From Pegea sp. RAD2-039 (lineage: Eukaryota > Chordata > Thaliacea > Salpida > Salpidae), in contig JAQGEQ010000263.1 in NCBI GenBank assembly GCA_034620365.1, forward strand, positions 124,001-188,000: DNA of 64,000 bases. Direction: 5' to 3'. Within the stretch, counting starts at the first letter, position 1. The number at the start of each line of letters is the position of its first letter. Of this stretch, positions 34,524-47,201 are shown one piece after another. The notes below the pieces were generated by a model, which was not told the origin of the DNA, ran no database searches, and saw only the letters and a program-made list of their open reading frames with translations. The translations under genes were made by a program, and so were the position numbers.

Positions 34524-36886
34524 CTGAAAATGCTGTTCCATTGAATTAGTTTTATAAAATTAAAACACCTTTAACTGTATCAAGTAAACTGATATTATAT
34601 TAAATTTATTGGTATAATTATTTTAACCTCCATATAGAGGTTGAATATTATAGTTTAAGAACTTTTATTTAGTAATTATTCATTTGCAAACTATCTGTAA
34701 GCTGATCAACTCAAATATCACTAACAGATCTTTCTCCTAACGTATCTTTAAACATTGATTTTTATCTTAAAGTTTAATTTTTCTATCTTTTTTTAGTTTC
34801 TACTAACATCAACTTGTTTCTAAAAGAAAGCTATGTTAAACATTTCTTTTATTATCTATTTTAAGCTTAAAAAAATGCTTACATAAATGTTTAATATATA
34901 GAAATGAAAAATATATAGAAATTTTGATGAAGAACTGAAATGTTTCAGTTTAAGATGGATAATCTATAACTATTATAATTTTATTGTATACGATTGTTTA
35001 TCTGAGATTAAACAATTTTAGTAAAGTATTTTTAAATACGAAGAGCTAATATAAACATTATTACAGCGTGAAGTAAAGTTAAGTTACCATTTAAATTTAA
35101 AACAATTTTTGGTTACTTTGTTTATCTATTCAATATTTTCTTATGTAGCAAAGAAAGCAAAAATAATAATGTGTAAATGTTTATGTCGAAAAGCAAGCCC
35201 ATAATATACTTGCTTACTTGATAGTTAAAATGATTTTTTATTAGTTTAGTCAAAAAAGCAGCAATTAAAATACAGTTAGAATATTAAGCTGTTAACAAAA
35301 TTTTGTATCAGACCAACTTTGTATATTTCATATTATGAATAATAATTGTTTTTCTAAAATGGCTTTTTATGTTTATCTAGTTTTGTATAATAAATTAAAA
35401 TAATTCTTCATATATTAGTAATAACCGTTTTTTAAGTATCATAAATAATTCTGCATAAAAAACTTTACTGTTTAAGAAATATTCTTTAAAAATATTCTAG
35501 TTTGATGCAATAAGTCGTTTATATAAGAAAGGCAAGATAAAAGTTAGTTTACAGTTCTAAAGTACAAATAAAGTGAAGAAAAAACAATTTGTTTTGCAAG
35601 TTGTGGAATGATTTTATTTAGAAATTGTTAAAGCTTTTTTGATAACTAAGATTTTACAAGAAGCTTTTACTATATCAAGATAAGCGTTTTATATAATTTT
35701 CCCGAATTATAATTTATTATTATAATAAATTTATTTCGATAAAATTAAGAAACTTTACATAATATTTTTGAAATTTTCAAACTTAACCAAAAGTTTACAT
35801 TTCGATGTAAACTGATAAATGTTTCAAATATCAAACGAGAGCTTTTAGTAAAATATACAGAAATGCTGAATTTGGTAAAAAGGATATTGCACAGTTCGTA
35901 AATATTTTTTTGGTTAAGCATAGTTTATAAAATTTTAGGGCAATTGCTCATTACTTACAGAAGAAAAATTCTTACTATATCATTCTAAGATTTATAAGTT
36001 TAAATAGTTAATTTCATTGCAATTTTTGTTGTATGTCATAAAGAAGAGAGAAAGATAAAAGTCAGGATTTTCAGTTTAGACAAGAAGATTTTTTGAGTTA
36101 TAAAGAAATTTGTATAGTAAATTTAGTGGCTAGTTTAGTTATTGAATGTATTTTGTAAGCTTACAATCGTTTTGTTATCAAATAGTTATTACATAATATA
36201 TACATGAATAAATATATAATTGTAGTCTTAAAAAAATTTTTCTTTCTATTTTTTTTAGCTTAGTAGTGAGATTACATCTTTAACGTGAAGCAGTTTTACT
36301 TCTCTTAATTTTATCTGTTAAAGATAAATCAAACTGCCTAATTATATAAATTAATCTTAAAAGTAAGATCTTTTAAAAGTTTTATTTATTAAGGTAAAAG
36401 AAATTCTCATTTCTTATTGTGGTAAGTAATAGTGGATCTTGCTTACTTGTAACCTTTTTAGGTCGACAATTATTGTAGTTTAAACATATTTTTTAATTAT
36501 AGACATGTTTATAGTTATTTTATTTGGTCTGGTATGTCCTCTTTCTGTTATGTATTTTAGTTCATTACTATTTAAGTTTTCTGGTAGAACATTTATTTCA
36601 GTTTTCAGTTTAAAACTATTTTTAAATTTTCATATTTTGTTATTATAGCATTTTTGGTATTTAAAGCTTTAAGCAAATTGTTTTTATAGTTTTTTTTCCA
36701 ATAAAATATTAGTTAAAGTAATAACTTGATGTATGAGAGAAAAGTTGTTTTCAATATTTGTGGTTTTAGTGATTAAAAAAAACAAAAAATAATAAGTTTA
36801 AAAATATTTTTGTTTTTACTTGGGATATAACTTAATAAATGTAATATTGAAATTTTCACAGATACAAAAATAACTTTTCTCTTTTT
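34524..36886. other. AT-rich intergenic, no gene seen
   Basis: Divergent interval between the polycystin-like gene (-) and the RRM gene (+), so promoters for both should be here. I looked specifically for GPS/GAIN-like exons on the minus strand and saw none. Confidence 0.5.
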
Positions 36887-36912
36887 GACCTTTTTTAGAT
36901 TGTATTAAGATA

Positions 36913-37716
36913 ATGTTTCCTAATTCTTCCTATTACGGATCAATGGCAGATATGACCAGACTTCCCCAGGTTTTCGTCGCTAACCTTCCTTATTCTACCG
37001 ATCAAAAGAACTTTGAAGCGATGTTTTATCCTTATGGGAGTGTTGTGAATGCTTATTTGATTCCTCAACGGAGTGGCAGAGGACACCGTGGGTTTGGATT
37101 CGTTTGTTTTTGGGATGATAACAGCGCTGACGAAGCTGTTCGACATTTGAATAATGCGATTATAGGGGCGGAAAGACGTAGAATTGAAGTGGACTACACG
37201 AAAGCTTTTAAAAATCGCCGAAAAAATTTGGTTAATCGAGCGAAGGTGGTTGAACAGTTACCAGCTCATGTCCAACGCTATCCTGTCATAAATGGTTTTA
37301 ATGGATCACAAATGGTTTACTATCGAGCTTATCCTATGCATCCAATGATAAATCCACAACTGATGCGTCGAATCTCTCAATCAAATCGCCAACCAAGACC
37401 AACTCCTCAATCCAACCAAAAGACTTTTAATCCTAATAGTCATTATAAACCTCAGATTTTCGTCAGTAATGTCGACTACACCTGTGACCATAAAGTGCTG
37501 GCAAGCTTATTTTCCAAGTTTGGTGTGGTTGAAGAAGCTTATCTTATTCCTCATCAGCAAAATAACTCTCACAAAGGATTTGGTTTTGTGTCTTTTAAAG
37601 ATGACGTGGCTGCGGAGGTCGCTAAGGACGCATTGCAGAGTTTTGAATTTAAAGGCCGAAAAATCATTGTTGACTTTTCGAAGAAGTACAAGGCATTTAA
37701 GAAGCACGCCAAATAA
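36913..37716 (+). CDS. two-RRM RNA-binding protein, intronless coding region
   Basis: 267 aa in one exon. RRM1 (about 17-95) has RNP2 VFVANL and RNP1 RGFGFVCF; RRM2 (about 183-262) has RNP2 IFVSNV and RNP1 KGFGFVSF. The key aromatic residues of both RNP1 motifs are present, so both domains should bind single-stranded RNA. The linker is Arg/Gln/Asn/Pro-rich (about 105-180) with tyrosines and methionines, and the tail is basic (KKYKAFKKHAK). The two RRMs resemble each other in spacing and wording (GSVVNAYLIPQ / GVVEEAYLIPH), suggesting an internal duplication. I cannot assign it to a named family. A clean acceptor TTTTTTAG at 36891-36898 lies 14 nt before the ATG. Codon third positions are GC-richer than in the flanking DNA. 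Confidence 0.85.
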   Translation: MFPNSSYYGSMADMTRLPQVFVANLPYSTDQKNFEAMFYPYGSVVNAYLIPQRSGRGHRGFGFVCFWDDNSADEAVRHLNNAIIGAERRRIEVDYTKAFKNRRKNLVNRAKVVEQLPAHVQRYPVINGFNGSQMVYYRAYPMHPMINPQLMRRISQSNRQPRPTPQSNQKTFNPNSHYKPQIFVSNVDYTCDHKVLASLFSKFGVVEEAYLIPHQQNNSHKGFGFVSFKDDVAAEVAKDALQSFEFKGRKIIVDFSKKYKAFKKHAK

Positions 37717-38083
37717 TCAATTACTAAAAGCCTATTTGAGGCTCTATGTAATTCAAAAAAATTACAAAAAAAACACATTTTGATTAATCTTGTCTGAGAA
37801 AAAGAAAAAGCAAAGGATAATTTATCACAAGAAATGACAATTATCAATTTTCTTTATTTAATGTTTTAGAAATGAGTACATTTAGAAGTTTAATTCTAAT
37901 CATGCTAATTTTAACAATGGATAATTTTAATATTTTTGACAGAAAGTGATTATTTTGTATTATTTGTTAAATCTAAAATATTTCTTTGCTTTTTCTAGAT
38001 TTTTATTTTATAAAATTATAATTGTTAACCTTAATGTGCTGCAAAGAATTTGGAAGAACAAATAGGCAATAAAAGAAATACTT

Positions 38084-38826
38084 ATGGGTAAGTTAATTAG
38101 TTTATTTGGTTGCCCTTGTAATATTTGAATGCGTTTTATGTTTTCTTTAATTACCTAAAAACAACTTTCAAAATTTATTTAGAGTTAAAGAATTTTTCCA
38201 AGATATCAATTACTGATGAATTATTGTTATTCAAAGATTTACTTTTGAGATTACAAGAAAACTACTTTTCAAATTGAAATTTGAGGTAAATCAAAGCTTT
38301 TTTTCTGTAAATCTAGTATTTAAAGAGTTAAATAATATGTTTTAAACCTAAAATTTATTTTTATAATCTAAATGAATAGTCTTTTAAGGAGTTAACTACA
38401 TAAAACCATTTAGATAATTATCAATGTATAACTCATTTTTTATGTATTAGAGCTTCATTTTAAAAATAGTCTAGTGCTTTTATGGTTAAACAATACTCTT
38501 TACTATAACTCTTTAAACTACAATTTTTTGCTGATGCAAATTTTTCATTCAAACATTTATTTATCTTTTGCTTACAACAAACTTTTATCACAGACGAATT
38601 CTGTGATTAAATGGGAGTGGTCATGGTATCAACAACCTACATTTTTGAAATAATAAAGGTATATTTTAGGATACACAAAACAAGTTAACATTTTTTTCAA
38701 TCATTTTACTTTCACAGATCTAATGAAAGTTGTTCTACAAGAAGCTGTCAACAAAAATCTAATTTTCTTATCTCAACAATCTGATGTAGTTTATAAATTG
38801 CTGTGTGTTCGTTCTCATTAAATAAA
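38084..38826 (+). CDS. possible small multi-exon gene (weak)
   Basis: Three separate exon-like pieces on the + strand. (1) ATGG|GTAAGT around 38087-38091, joined in phase to an acceptor TTTATTTAG and a piece starting ELKNFSKISITDELLLF that runs 33 codons to a TGA nine nt before a GTAAAT donor. (2) ATCACAG at about 38594 followed by a piece with VIKWEWSWYQQPTFLK and a stop. (3) TTTCACAG at 38710-38717 followed by LMKVVLQEAVNKNLIFLSQQ to TAA 38819-38821, which overlaps an AATAAA signal. Each piece looks protein-like, but I could not join them into one frame without crossing a stop. They could be a broken gene, a gene with alternative ends, or chance. Confidence 0.2.
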
Positions 38827-39916
38827 ATGTTAAAACTGGCTTGTAACTCACTTACATTTATTTCAAGTTCAGTTGAGTTGGTTTTGATGAGTCAGTCAAT
38901 TAACTGCACTAAATTTTGTAGTCAAAGGTGCTTAAAAAAGGTAATGAACTTTATGATAGGTTTAAAATAGTATTTAAAAAATCTTTGAAATTAACATCTC
39001 TTTTTTGAGTTGTTCAACAAATATTGAAATTTTTCGCATTTTTTCTACAATTTTTTTTCAAAAGCAGCCAAAAATTAGTTTTAAAGAAAAATTTTATAAT
39101 CTTATAATTTGCCAGCATTGTTCTATTTCGTAATGATCAAACCCTTGGTTATGTAATGGTCAATATTATTGATATGTAACAATAGAAGCCTCTTAATATT
39201 GTGAAATACTGTAAAATTAAAGCCTTAATAGTCGATTGGATAAATTAAATTGATGAAAGATTTATTTCAAGATCTTTTCTGACAACTGAACTAGTTTTAA
39301 AAACTTTATAAAGTCGAAGTGATTATCATAATATAGATTATTTTTTATTTATCATTTATAGTTTATCATAAACTAAATTTAAAGTTTTAGAGACAGCAAA
39401 ATTCTCATCACTTCTTATATATGATTCAATTTTATCATCTTGTTCAATTTTGTGAATAAAAGTTTGGAGTTAAAACTATCTAAATCTACAAAAACCTCTT
39501 TCTGATAACCAATCAGATCGTTTTATTTGAAAGGTCTGAAAATATGAAAAAAAGAAAAATATTTTGTCATTACAGAATCAAACGTAAAGTTAAAAAATGA
39601 GAAAAAATTCTTAATAAATTCCTTAAAAAGATAAATCTATGAAAGATAGAAGTTGATACAGAAGATCAATAAATTGAAAAAGATTTTTTAACTTCTAAAT
39701 CGCCAACTATAAATATATTTCCAGTTTTCAAAATTCAAAAACTCAAAAAAAAAAGAGGCCAAAAAATTCATCAATAAAATCATTTGATAGAAATAAGATT
39801 TTTATACAGGATGCAGAAAGTGTCTAGGATCGCATTTTAACTTTTAGATTAATGATTTATTTTTTCTATAAAAATATAATTTGATATTTAGGTTTCAATT
39901 TTACATTTTCATGGCC

Positions 39917-42900
39917 CTAAACTGGACAACATGGATTATCTGCCACAAGAAGGGCATCAATCCCATATAACTCCAATAAATCCATGATAAAAGATCGATC
40001 ACCACAAGGATCAAGTCCCATGGCTCGGATGTGATCATTTGTGATGATTCGATCTGTAGAGTTTGAGATATCGAGCAAAGTTTGGAAAATTTCGTTGTTT
40101 TGTTGAGTAAAGTAACTGAAAAAAAAAGTTGTTCAAATTAAGATTTAAAAAGACTTTTTAGATGTTTAAAATGAGAAAAGATAAATTAGTAAACTATTTG
40201 TTGAAACCAATAAAAAAATAAAGTTGGAATGAACTTTGTTCGGAGTAAAAATAGTTTTTATCATATTGATATTTTGAAATAAATAAAATTATTTTCAGGT
40301 AAATCCAAAATATTCCTGGGTCAGAAATAAAAAGCGCCAAAATAGATATGAAACAAAATAATGAAGATTTCTGAAAAGTGTTATTAGAAGACTTACGATT
40401 GATAAAAGGCCTCTTCTGTAGGAAGATCTTCTCTCCCAGTTGATCTTTGGTGCTGAAGATCATTCCTAAAGAATCAAATTACAAATTACCAAAAATTTTT
40501 AATTTAAAAAAAAGGAAATAAAAAAGAAATTTTAAATCAATTTCATTTGAGATGAAAAAATTGAAATGAGATGGACTGAAAGTAATTGTGAAGAAAAATC
40601 TTTTATTCATTCTTATTTATTGATTTACATAGAATTTAAATTGCAGTTTGAGAAAGGCACTTATAAAAATCCAAACAGCTTTCAGTGTTATCAATTAAAG
40701 ATAACTTTAAATGAGTAAAAAGCCAAATTGTTTACTTGTGGTTAATTAAATTGTTGTATTTTTCTAAATCTGTTTTATTTATTTTCATCAAAGGTTGAAG
40801 GTGTGCTAAGTGGCTTGTTACAATTTGATTATCAATATATACATCATAAAGCTGTGGTTTATCCTGAAATACTTTCTCTGTTGTACCTGAAAAAAAAACA
40901 TTTGAAATATAAGTATTGTTTAAAAAATGGTATTTAGAAACATCTAAATTTAAAAACTGTTCAATTGATTGAAACAAAACAGCTAGAAGAAACTAAAAAA
41001 GAAATATTGGCTGTCTGAAATTTGGTGAAATCTTTTTTAATTTATCAGCATAAGGACTCAAAGCGAAAAATTGATTATAAAGTTTAAAATAGAATTGGAT
41101 TCAGTAGCAAATTAAGGACATATTTAAGAAGATATGATCTTTTCTGATTCATAATAAATTAAAATTGAAACTTTTATTAGATATAAAGTTGTTTACCTGC
41201 AAAGTTTTAATAATAAGTTCAATTTAAGCTTACTAAACATCAGAAGCGTTTTATTGCTAAACTTATAAAAAACTTAAATAATAAATCAAGAAAATTGATT
41301 CAAACTAAAAACCAGTTTTCATATAAATCTTATTAATGAAGTTTTAACCTTTCAAAAGAAAAATTTCAGAAAAAAAATTAAAAATTAATAAGCTTACAAG
41401 CAATATATGTTTCTTCGTTTGAGATGACATCTATATCTGCAACATTTACATAAAAAAATGGCTTCACTGTATTAGTGTTGGTGCATAGAGAATAAAGAAT
41501 GTTGTCACTACCATACAACTCTTCTGAAGTAATTTTACCAAGACAGCAAGCACAGTAAACTGTAAAAGTGAAGATATATTTGATGAGAATCTCTTAAATT
41601 GATTTGTAAAGTAAAACCTTTCAGATTTTCTGAGTTAATTGTAAAAAAAAAGAAAGTTTAACCTCTATAGCAAACCACGCCAATTGGAGGGGGTGAAAAA
41701 AATAAGATTTTTTTTCTTAATAAAACCAATTTCCATAAAATAAAGATATTAGGTCCGAAGAAGTTGATGAATTGAGAAAAGCACCCCGCTGGATGTGTTA
41801 TCTGAAAACAAGTTAATTTAATTTAATAATTTTTTTTACTGACATATTTATGAAAGAATTAAAATGTCAATAAATTTGATGTTTAATAATTTAGTGAAAT
41901 TGAAAAAGTTTGTTTACAAAATCTTTGAAAAACTTTTTTGTAATTGTAGTATCAAATTATTTCCACAAATCTAAACACCCACAACTTAAACAAGTTTTTA
42001 AAAAAAGTTTTTTATTGTTTTTCTTTTATTAATAAAATTGTAAATAGTTTAATTTTCATTTATCTGCTTCTAATATTTTCTTTTTGTTTACTTTCTTCAA
42101 AATTTTGAAAAGTTAAAAAGCTAAATTATTAATTAGACAGATATTTTTAAAGATCAAAAAAATTAATTCAAAATAATCCAGCCTCTAACGTCAACATCAA
42201 TTGACTTTAACAACAGATGACGCACATATAATGAATTTAAAAGCACCTAAAACTCACTTTCATAATTGGTAATTTAGATTTAATATCTCTGGGGGTCTTA
42301 AGAGGTTGATCAATATTGATTGAAAGTGGATAAGGAAGTTGGTGATCTTTTAAAAACTCTTCCAGTGAGTCATATCTTCCTGGAGTTTCTAGTTGAATTC
42401 TTAAATAAGTTTTATGAAATGCTGGTTTAAGTTTTTAGTATTTATCAACTTACTGAACCTGGCTTTCTAAGAATTGCATATGTTTGTATAATGTAGTGTA
42501 AGAAGGTGAGATAATTCCAACTGTTTTCATTCTGGCGCCTCTCTCAGCATCTGAATTCACATTTCTTCGTGCAAAGCAACCCAAACCAAATAATTTTTCA
42601 TATCTGAAATATCTGAAAATCAAAAAATGAAATTTGTAAGAAAATATTTATTTCCAGGTGAGCCAAAGCAGTAGTTGACATTCAAACTTCCTTCCTTACT
42701 GCGCATTGATTATTTAACTACCCCCACTTTTTAAATGTGACCTACTTAAATATGACACTTGCTGACCAGGCCAATGACCTAGAACAGTAACAGAGATGTC
42801 AACAGATTATAGATTTTTTGTTTTGGTCCCATATTCCTTATTTTTCCAAAAGCAACCACAATTTGGTAATACTAATTACCCATAATTAGGAAAAGTAATA

Positions 42901-43853
42901 TAAATTACTGAAATGTAAACAACTTAAAATAACTTCAATATTTTTAATTTAATTTACAATTTCATAATTAGATGCTTGCTAAAAGCTAAAAAAGAAAATT
43001 GTATCTTTCAAATAATCCCAGATTTTCTATAAAAGAAAAGATGTGGCTTAAAAAGTAAAACATTTTTTCAGTTCTTTTAAGTACTATAAAACTGGAATTT
43101 TTAATTTGTTGATAATTAGAAAAATAAACATTTATCTTTTCTTATAAACATATATTTAGTTTTTGCAAAGTTTTTGATTCTAAACATGAAATATCTTGAA
43201 ATTTATCCATAAAAATTTAATTTTAAGAAAATAATAATTAAAAAGTTGGGGAACTTTATTTGTATTTTCTAGTAAGAATAAAATAAACAAAAAGTTCAAA
43301 TTAAAAATATGTGTTTGTTTAAAATAATTTCTGTTATGCTATTATCATTTTTATATATCAAAAAAATGATCAGAATAAAAAAACAAGCATTTCTAAAGAA
43401 TAAATGAAGAAAATTGAAATTATCATAAACATCAAAACTATATTTATATAATAAATACTCACATGAAATCAGTATGAACAGTATGAGCACCGCTAGGTAT
43501 AGATTTAAATTCAATTGAATCCAAATTGAAATTTTTAGGAGAAACCCACTCAATTATATTACCTAAAAATATTACATATTTATAATATTGTAATAGTTAT
43601 AAGCCAATTGCTTTAAGTTGAGATGATTAATATTATAATTATATCTAAAAATAGATTATATATATTACATACCTGACTTTGAATCAAAGGTGGCCACAAA
43701 AATTGCAAATATAATATCAATTTCTTTTTCTTCAACTATATCTGCTAATGTAATTGTTAAACGATTTGAACTAGCTTTTGTAACTGATAAAGGTTTTGTT
43801 ATTTCGTCAGTATCTTCATCTTGTAGTAAAGGTTGATCTTCATCATCAGACAT
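39917..43853 (-). CDS. DENND11: DENN domain-containing protein 11
   Basis: Nine exons with matching phases give 433 aa (human DENND11, also KIAA1147 or LCHN: about 455 aa): 43853-43673, 43562-43463, 42612-42454, 42399-42258, 41801-41663, 41559-41398, 40886-40736, 40465-40397, 40115-39917. The acidic start [17 protein letters not shown] is followed by [20 protein letters not shown] and [20 protein letters not shown]. Then come [37 protein letters not shown] and [12 protein letters not shown]. The last exons have [20 protein letters not shown] and, at the end, [15 protein letters not shown] and [15 protein letters not shown]. These match the vertebrate protein almost block by block, so the assignment is firm. 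DENN proteins are linked to Rab GTPase exchange; the role of this member is poorly known. An acceptor-like ATTCATAG lies 13 nt before the ATG; the upstream in-frame ATG at 43946 is on the intron side of it. Intron 2 is long (about 850 nt) with a GC-richer patch at 42660-42800. Confidence 0.93.
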
Positions 43854-43866
43854 GATAGTATCTACA

Positions 43867-46800
43867 CTATGAATAAAAAAGTATTTTAAACATTGGGAAA
43901 ATTTGATCTTTAATAAAATCAAATCAACAATAATACAAACTAACATTCTAATTGGTAAGATATCAATTTAATGTCAAAAATGGTAGCTTTTTAAAAGTGA
44001 CAAATAAACCATCAAATACTAATGTTTAATATCAGAAACTAAGTTAGATAAACAATACAAAAAATAAACAATTCTTTCGATATAACTATTACATCATCAA
44101 AATGATATTATTTTAGATATTTTAAAAAAGTTTTGTTTAAGTAATGTTTATGAAAGTAGTTTTTATGAAACAAATGTTTAGTAATTTAATCAAATTATAA
44201 AGATTTAAATAAAATATTAAATTTGTTTAACATTACTATAAATATATAAAAGAAAAATGATACTAAAGATTAAGTTGTAATTTAATTATTAAATTTATTT
44301 AATCATAATTTTAAATAAAGAAATCAATTTTATGAATAATAATGTGATTAAAAAGTAAATAAACAACAAAGAATAAACTTTATGAAATTGCGTTAGAAAC
44401 TAAGTATGAGTTGAAACCGAAATAGGCTACGTAAGGGGAATTCTTGATAAAATACTAAAATGGATTTTCAAAAACTCTTTAAAATATTTTCTAAATCACT
44501 CACAGAAATTTTGTAAACGTTCGTTTGTAGAGTTCCTTTGTAAACTTGTCTTTTGAAGAAACTTCTGTTTATTTCAGAAATACAGATATTTTAAATGTAG
44601 AAAGTATATGTATACATAAACTTTGAAGGTATATCTTACTCTAGATAGCTCTAGTATTTCGATTGGCTAATAGTAAACTTGTTGGTTGGTATTAGCAGAA
44701 ACTATGATATCTTTTGATTTCAAAAATAATAAAATAGTATAAGTGGCTTAAATGTAAAAAATAGAAACATAACAATATTTTAAAGGTAAAAAAGAAGTTG
44801 TAATGCTTCTGTAACAAACTACTGATGCATTAAATAAGTGAAAGCTGTTGAAGTAAAATTTTGTATGATTAACAGCTATTTGTTCTTATCTAGCTATGGT
44901 TCTAGATCATTTTTGCAGTTAAGTTCACAGATTTCAATAAATGGTCAACAAAAAATAAATCTTTAAGCACATAACTCTAATATATTATCTTGAACTATTG
45001 TATATTTACTCAACTAAATATGAAAGACTATTTTGATATTATTATGATATTGCTGAGCCCATAAACTGAACCATCCTTTAAAATCTAAACTTCAAACTAT
45101 AAATTTCTAGAATGTTTATAAAATACATAAGCTAGAATAAATTGGTTGTAAATAAAAACTCATGACTACCTTGCGATACAAACTTTGATTTATATTTTTA
45201 GTCAATTGGTTTATTTGCAATATAAAGTAGCTTTGATAATAAAAAATCTCGATCTACTTTATCTGGACCCCTCTTCAGCAATAACTGGTCTAACAAGTCT
45301 GTCTTCTAACTATTATTGTGCCTTATTCTTGCTCTTGGTGTAAAAGTATGCTTAGGATCCTAAGGCGAAGCAACTAACTTATTAGTTAAAGTATACTCTT
45401 GAATAAAACATTATTTGTTCAACAAGAGTTAATTGATGCAATATAACAAGAAGAGTTGATTTCTTTTTTATAGCTTGCCATTTAAAAAAGCTCAGATAGT
45501 TTTTATAAAGCTTTTTAAATAGCTAAAAAACATAGGTATTTGGAGTAATGTTTTTGTTGTAGAAATATTTAGCTCACTATTCATCAGATGACTACAAATT
45601 AAGTTTGCTTTTTTGAAAAGAAATATTTATATGAAACTAAATACTGATAATAAATTTTCCTTTTCGTTTTTTTTTTCATAAAAGACTTGGATTAATTTGA
45701 TGCATTCAACTTTTAGATTTTTTTAATTTTGGAGTTGAATTTATTACTTGCTGAGTTGTTAACTAACTATTATAATATACTATTATATATATGTGTATAC
45801 TTTTATATATTTGAAGATTTTAAGAATCAAAAAAGAACAAAAAATTAAACATAAAATAATAGCTGAAAAGGTTGTTTTGAATAAGACTCAAAATACTTGT
45901 GTATAATATGATAATTAGCATTTTATTCGATCTATTTATTACTTTTTTATCAAAAAGAAGATAAAGATTTTTCTAAACTTAATAAATTTTTTAGTTTTTT
46001 ACAAAGTCTCTGCAAAAATTTTTAAAGATTTTTTGTTTCTGGTAAAGTTATAAATTAAAATGAATCAGATGAAATGTTAAACGATTTGAATAATAGATGT
46101 AATTTTTACTTTTAAAATTGCAAGATTTCGTCAATTCTGTATTGGGAAATCATCTGTCAATTATAAAATTGTTAAAATAACTCTAAAACTTTGTTGAATA
46201 TATTTATCTATTCATTTTATTCAACGCATGGCTGCAAATGACAAGTCACATAGATCTTATAGGGAATACAATACAATATAACTGCTGAAAGATTCGAAAT
46301 ATCACAGTTTATAAATGGTAAAATATTTTCATAAGTTATTATATGTAAACTGGGTTAAGAAATATACATTGAAAATGTATTTAAGCCATTTTCGTTTTTA
46401 TATCGCTGTAAATTCCACAAGTAGGCTAGACGCTTATTAACAGGTGCTTGCTTAGTTTCCAAATTTTTTTACTTTTTTAATCATTTTTTAAGCTTTGCGA
46501 TAAATCTAGAGAATTCAGAGATTATAAATCGAATAATTTTATTTCTCAAACTGATATTTCAAAGTTTCGTTTTCTGTTTTAGCTTACTAATCAATTTTTT
46601 AAAAAGAATTTGTTTAGTTGTAAACTAACATTTTTTAAAAACTTATTATTTATTAATATTTTTTAAATTATTAAATTTAGATTTATTTAAAGAATTGATT
46701 TTGACATTTATGAATATTAAACTAATCAAACCTACAATTTACACGCTTGTATATTGATATGTACTATTTTCCCTTATTTATTATATTTATAATAAAATGA

Positions 46801-47165
46801 TAGTTATTAAATATATCTCATTATTTATCTTTCTTTTATTTTTTATTATGTCTTCACTTTTGATTTAAGATTTTTTTGTAAGTAGCTTTTTATTAAAAAT
46901 GAATTGCTTCGATAAAATTTGTTAAATTTTTGTTTTTTCTTAAACTAAATTGTTCAATAATATTTTTTGAAACTTGTATAATATAGATTTATGATAATTA
47001 TTTTTAATAATATATTATTAGTTATCATAATAAACATGTTTTTAATGTTGATTAAAGTCTGTTAATGTTTCAAACACTTTTATTTTATAATTATTTAATT
47101 TTGATATATATTCTTATAAAAACTAATAATAATAAAGTTTTATTATTTTTTAAATATTTTTTTCA
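43867..47165. other. AT-rich intergenic with one GC-richer patch
   Basis: Divergent interval between DENND11 (-) and TTYH (+). A patch at about 45250-45370 is GC-richer and non-coding, and probably is a decayed repeat; I found no second copy. Nothing else is identified. Confidence 0.45.
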
Positions 47166-47201
47166 GATTGAAGATAAATTTAAAGTTTTGAAACTCTAAA
47201 T

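Noticed and set aside
43854-43946. 31-residue N-terminal extension of DENND11
   Set aside because: A clean acceptor at 43867-43869 separates it from the ATG at 43853, and the extension is hydrophobic AT-rich filler.
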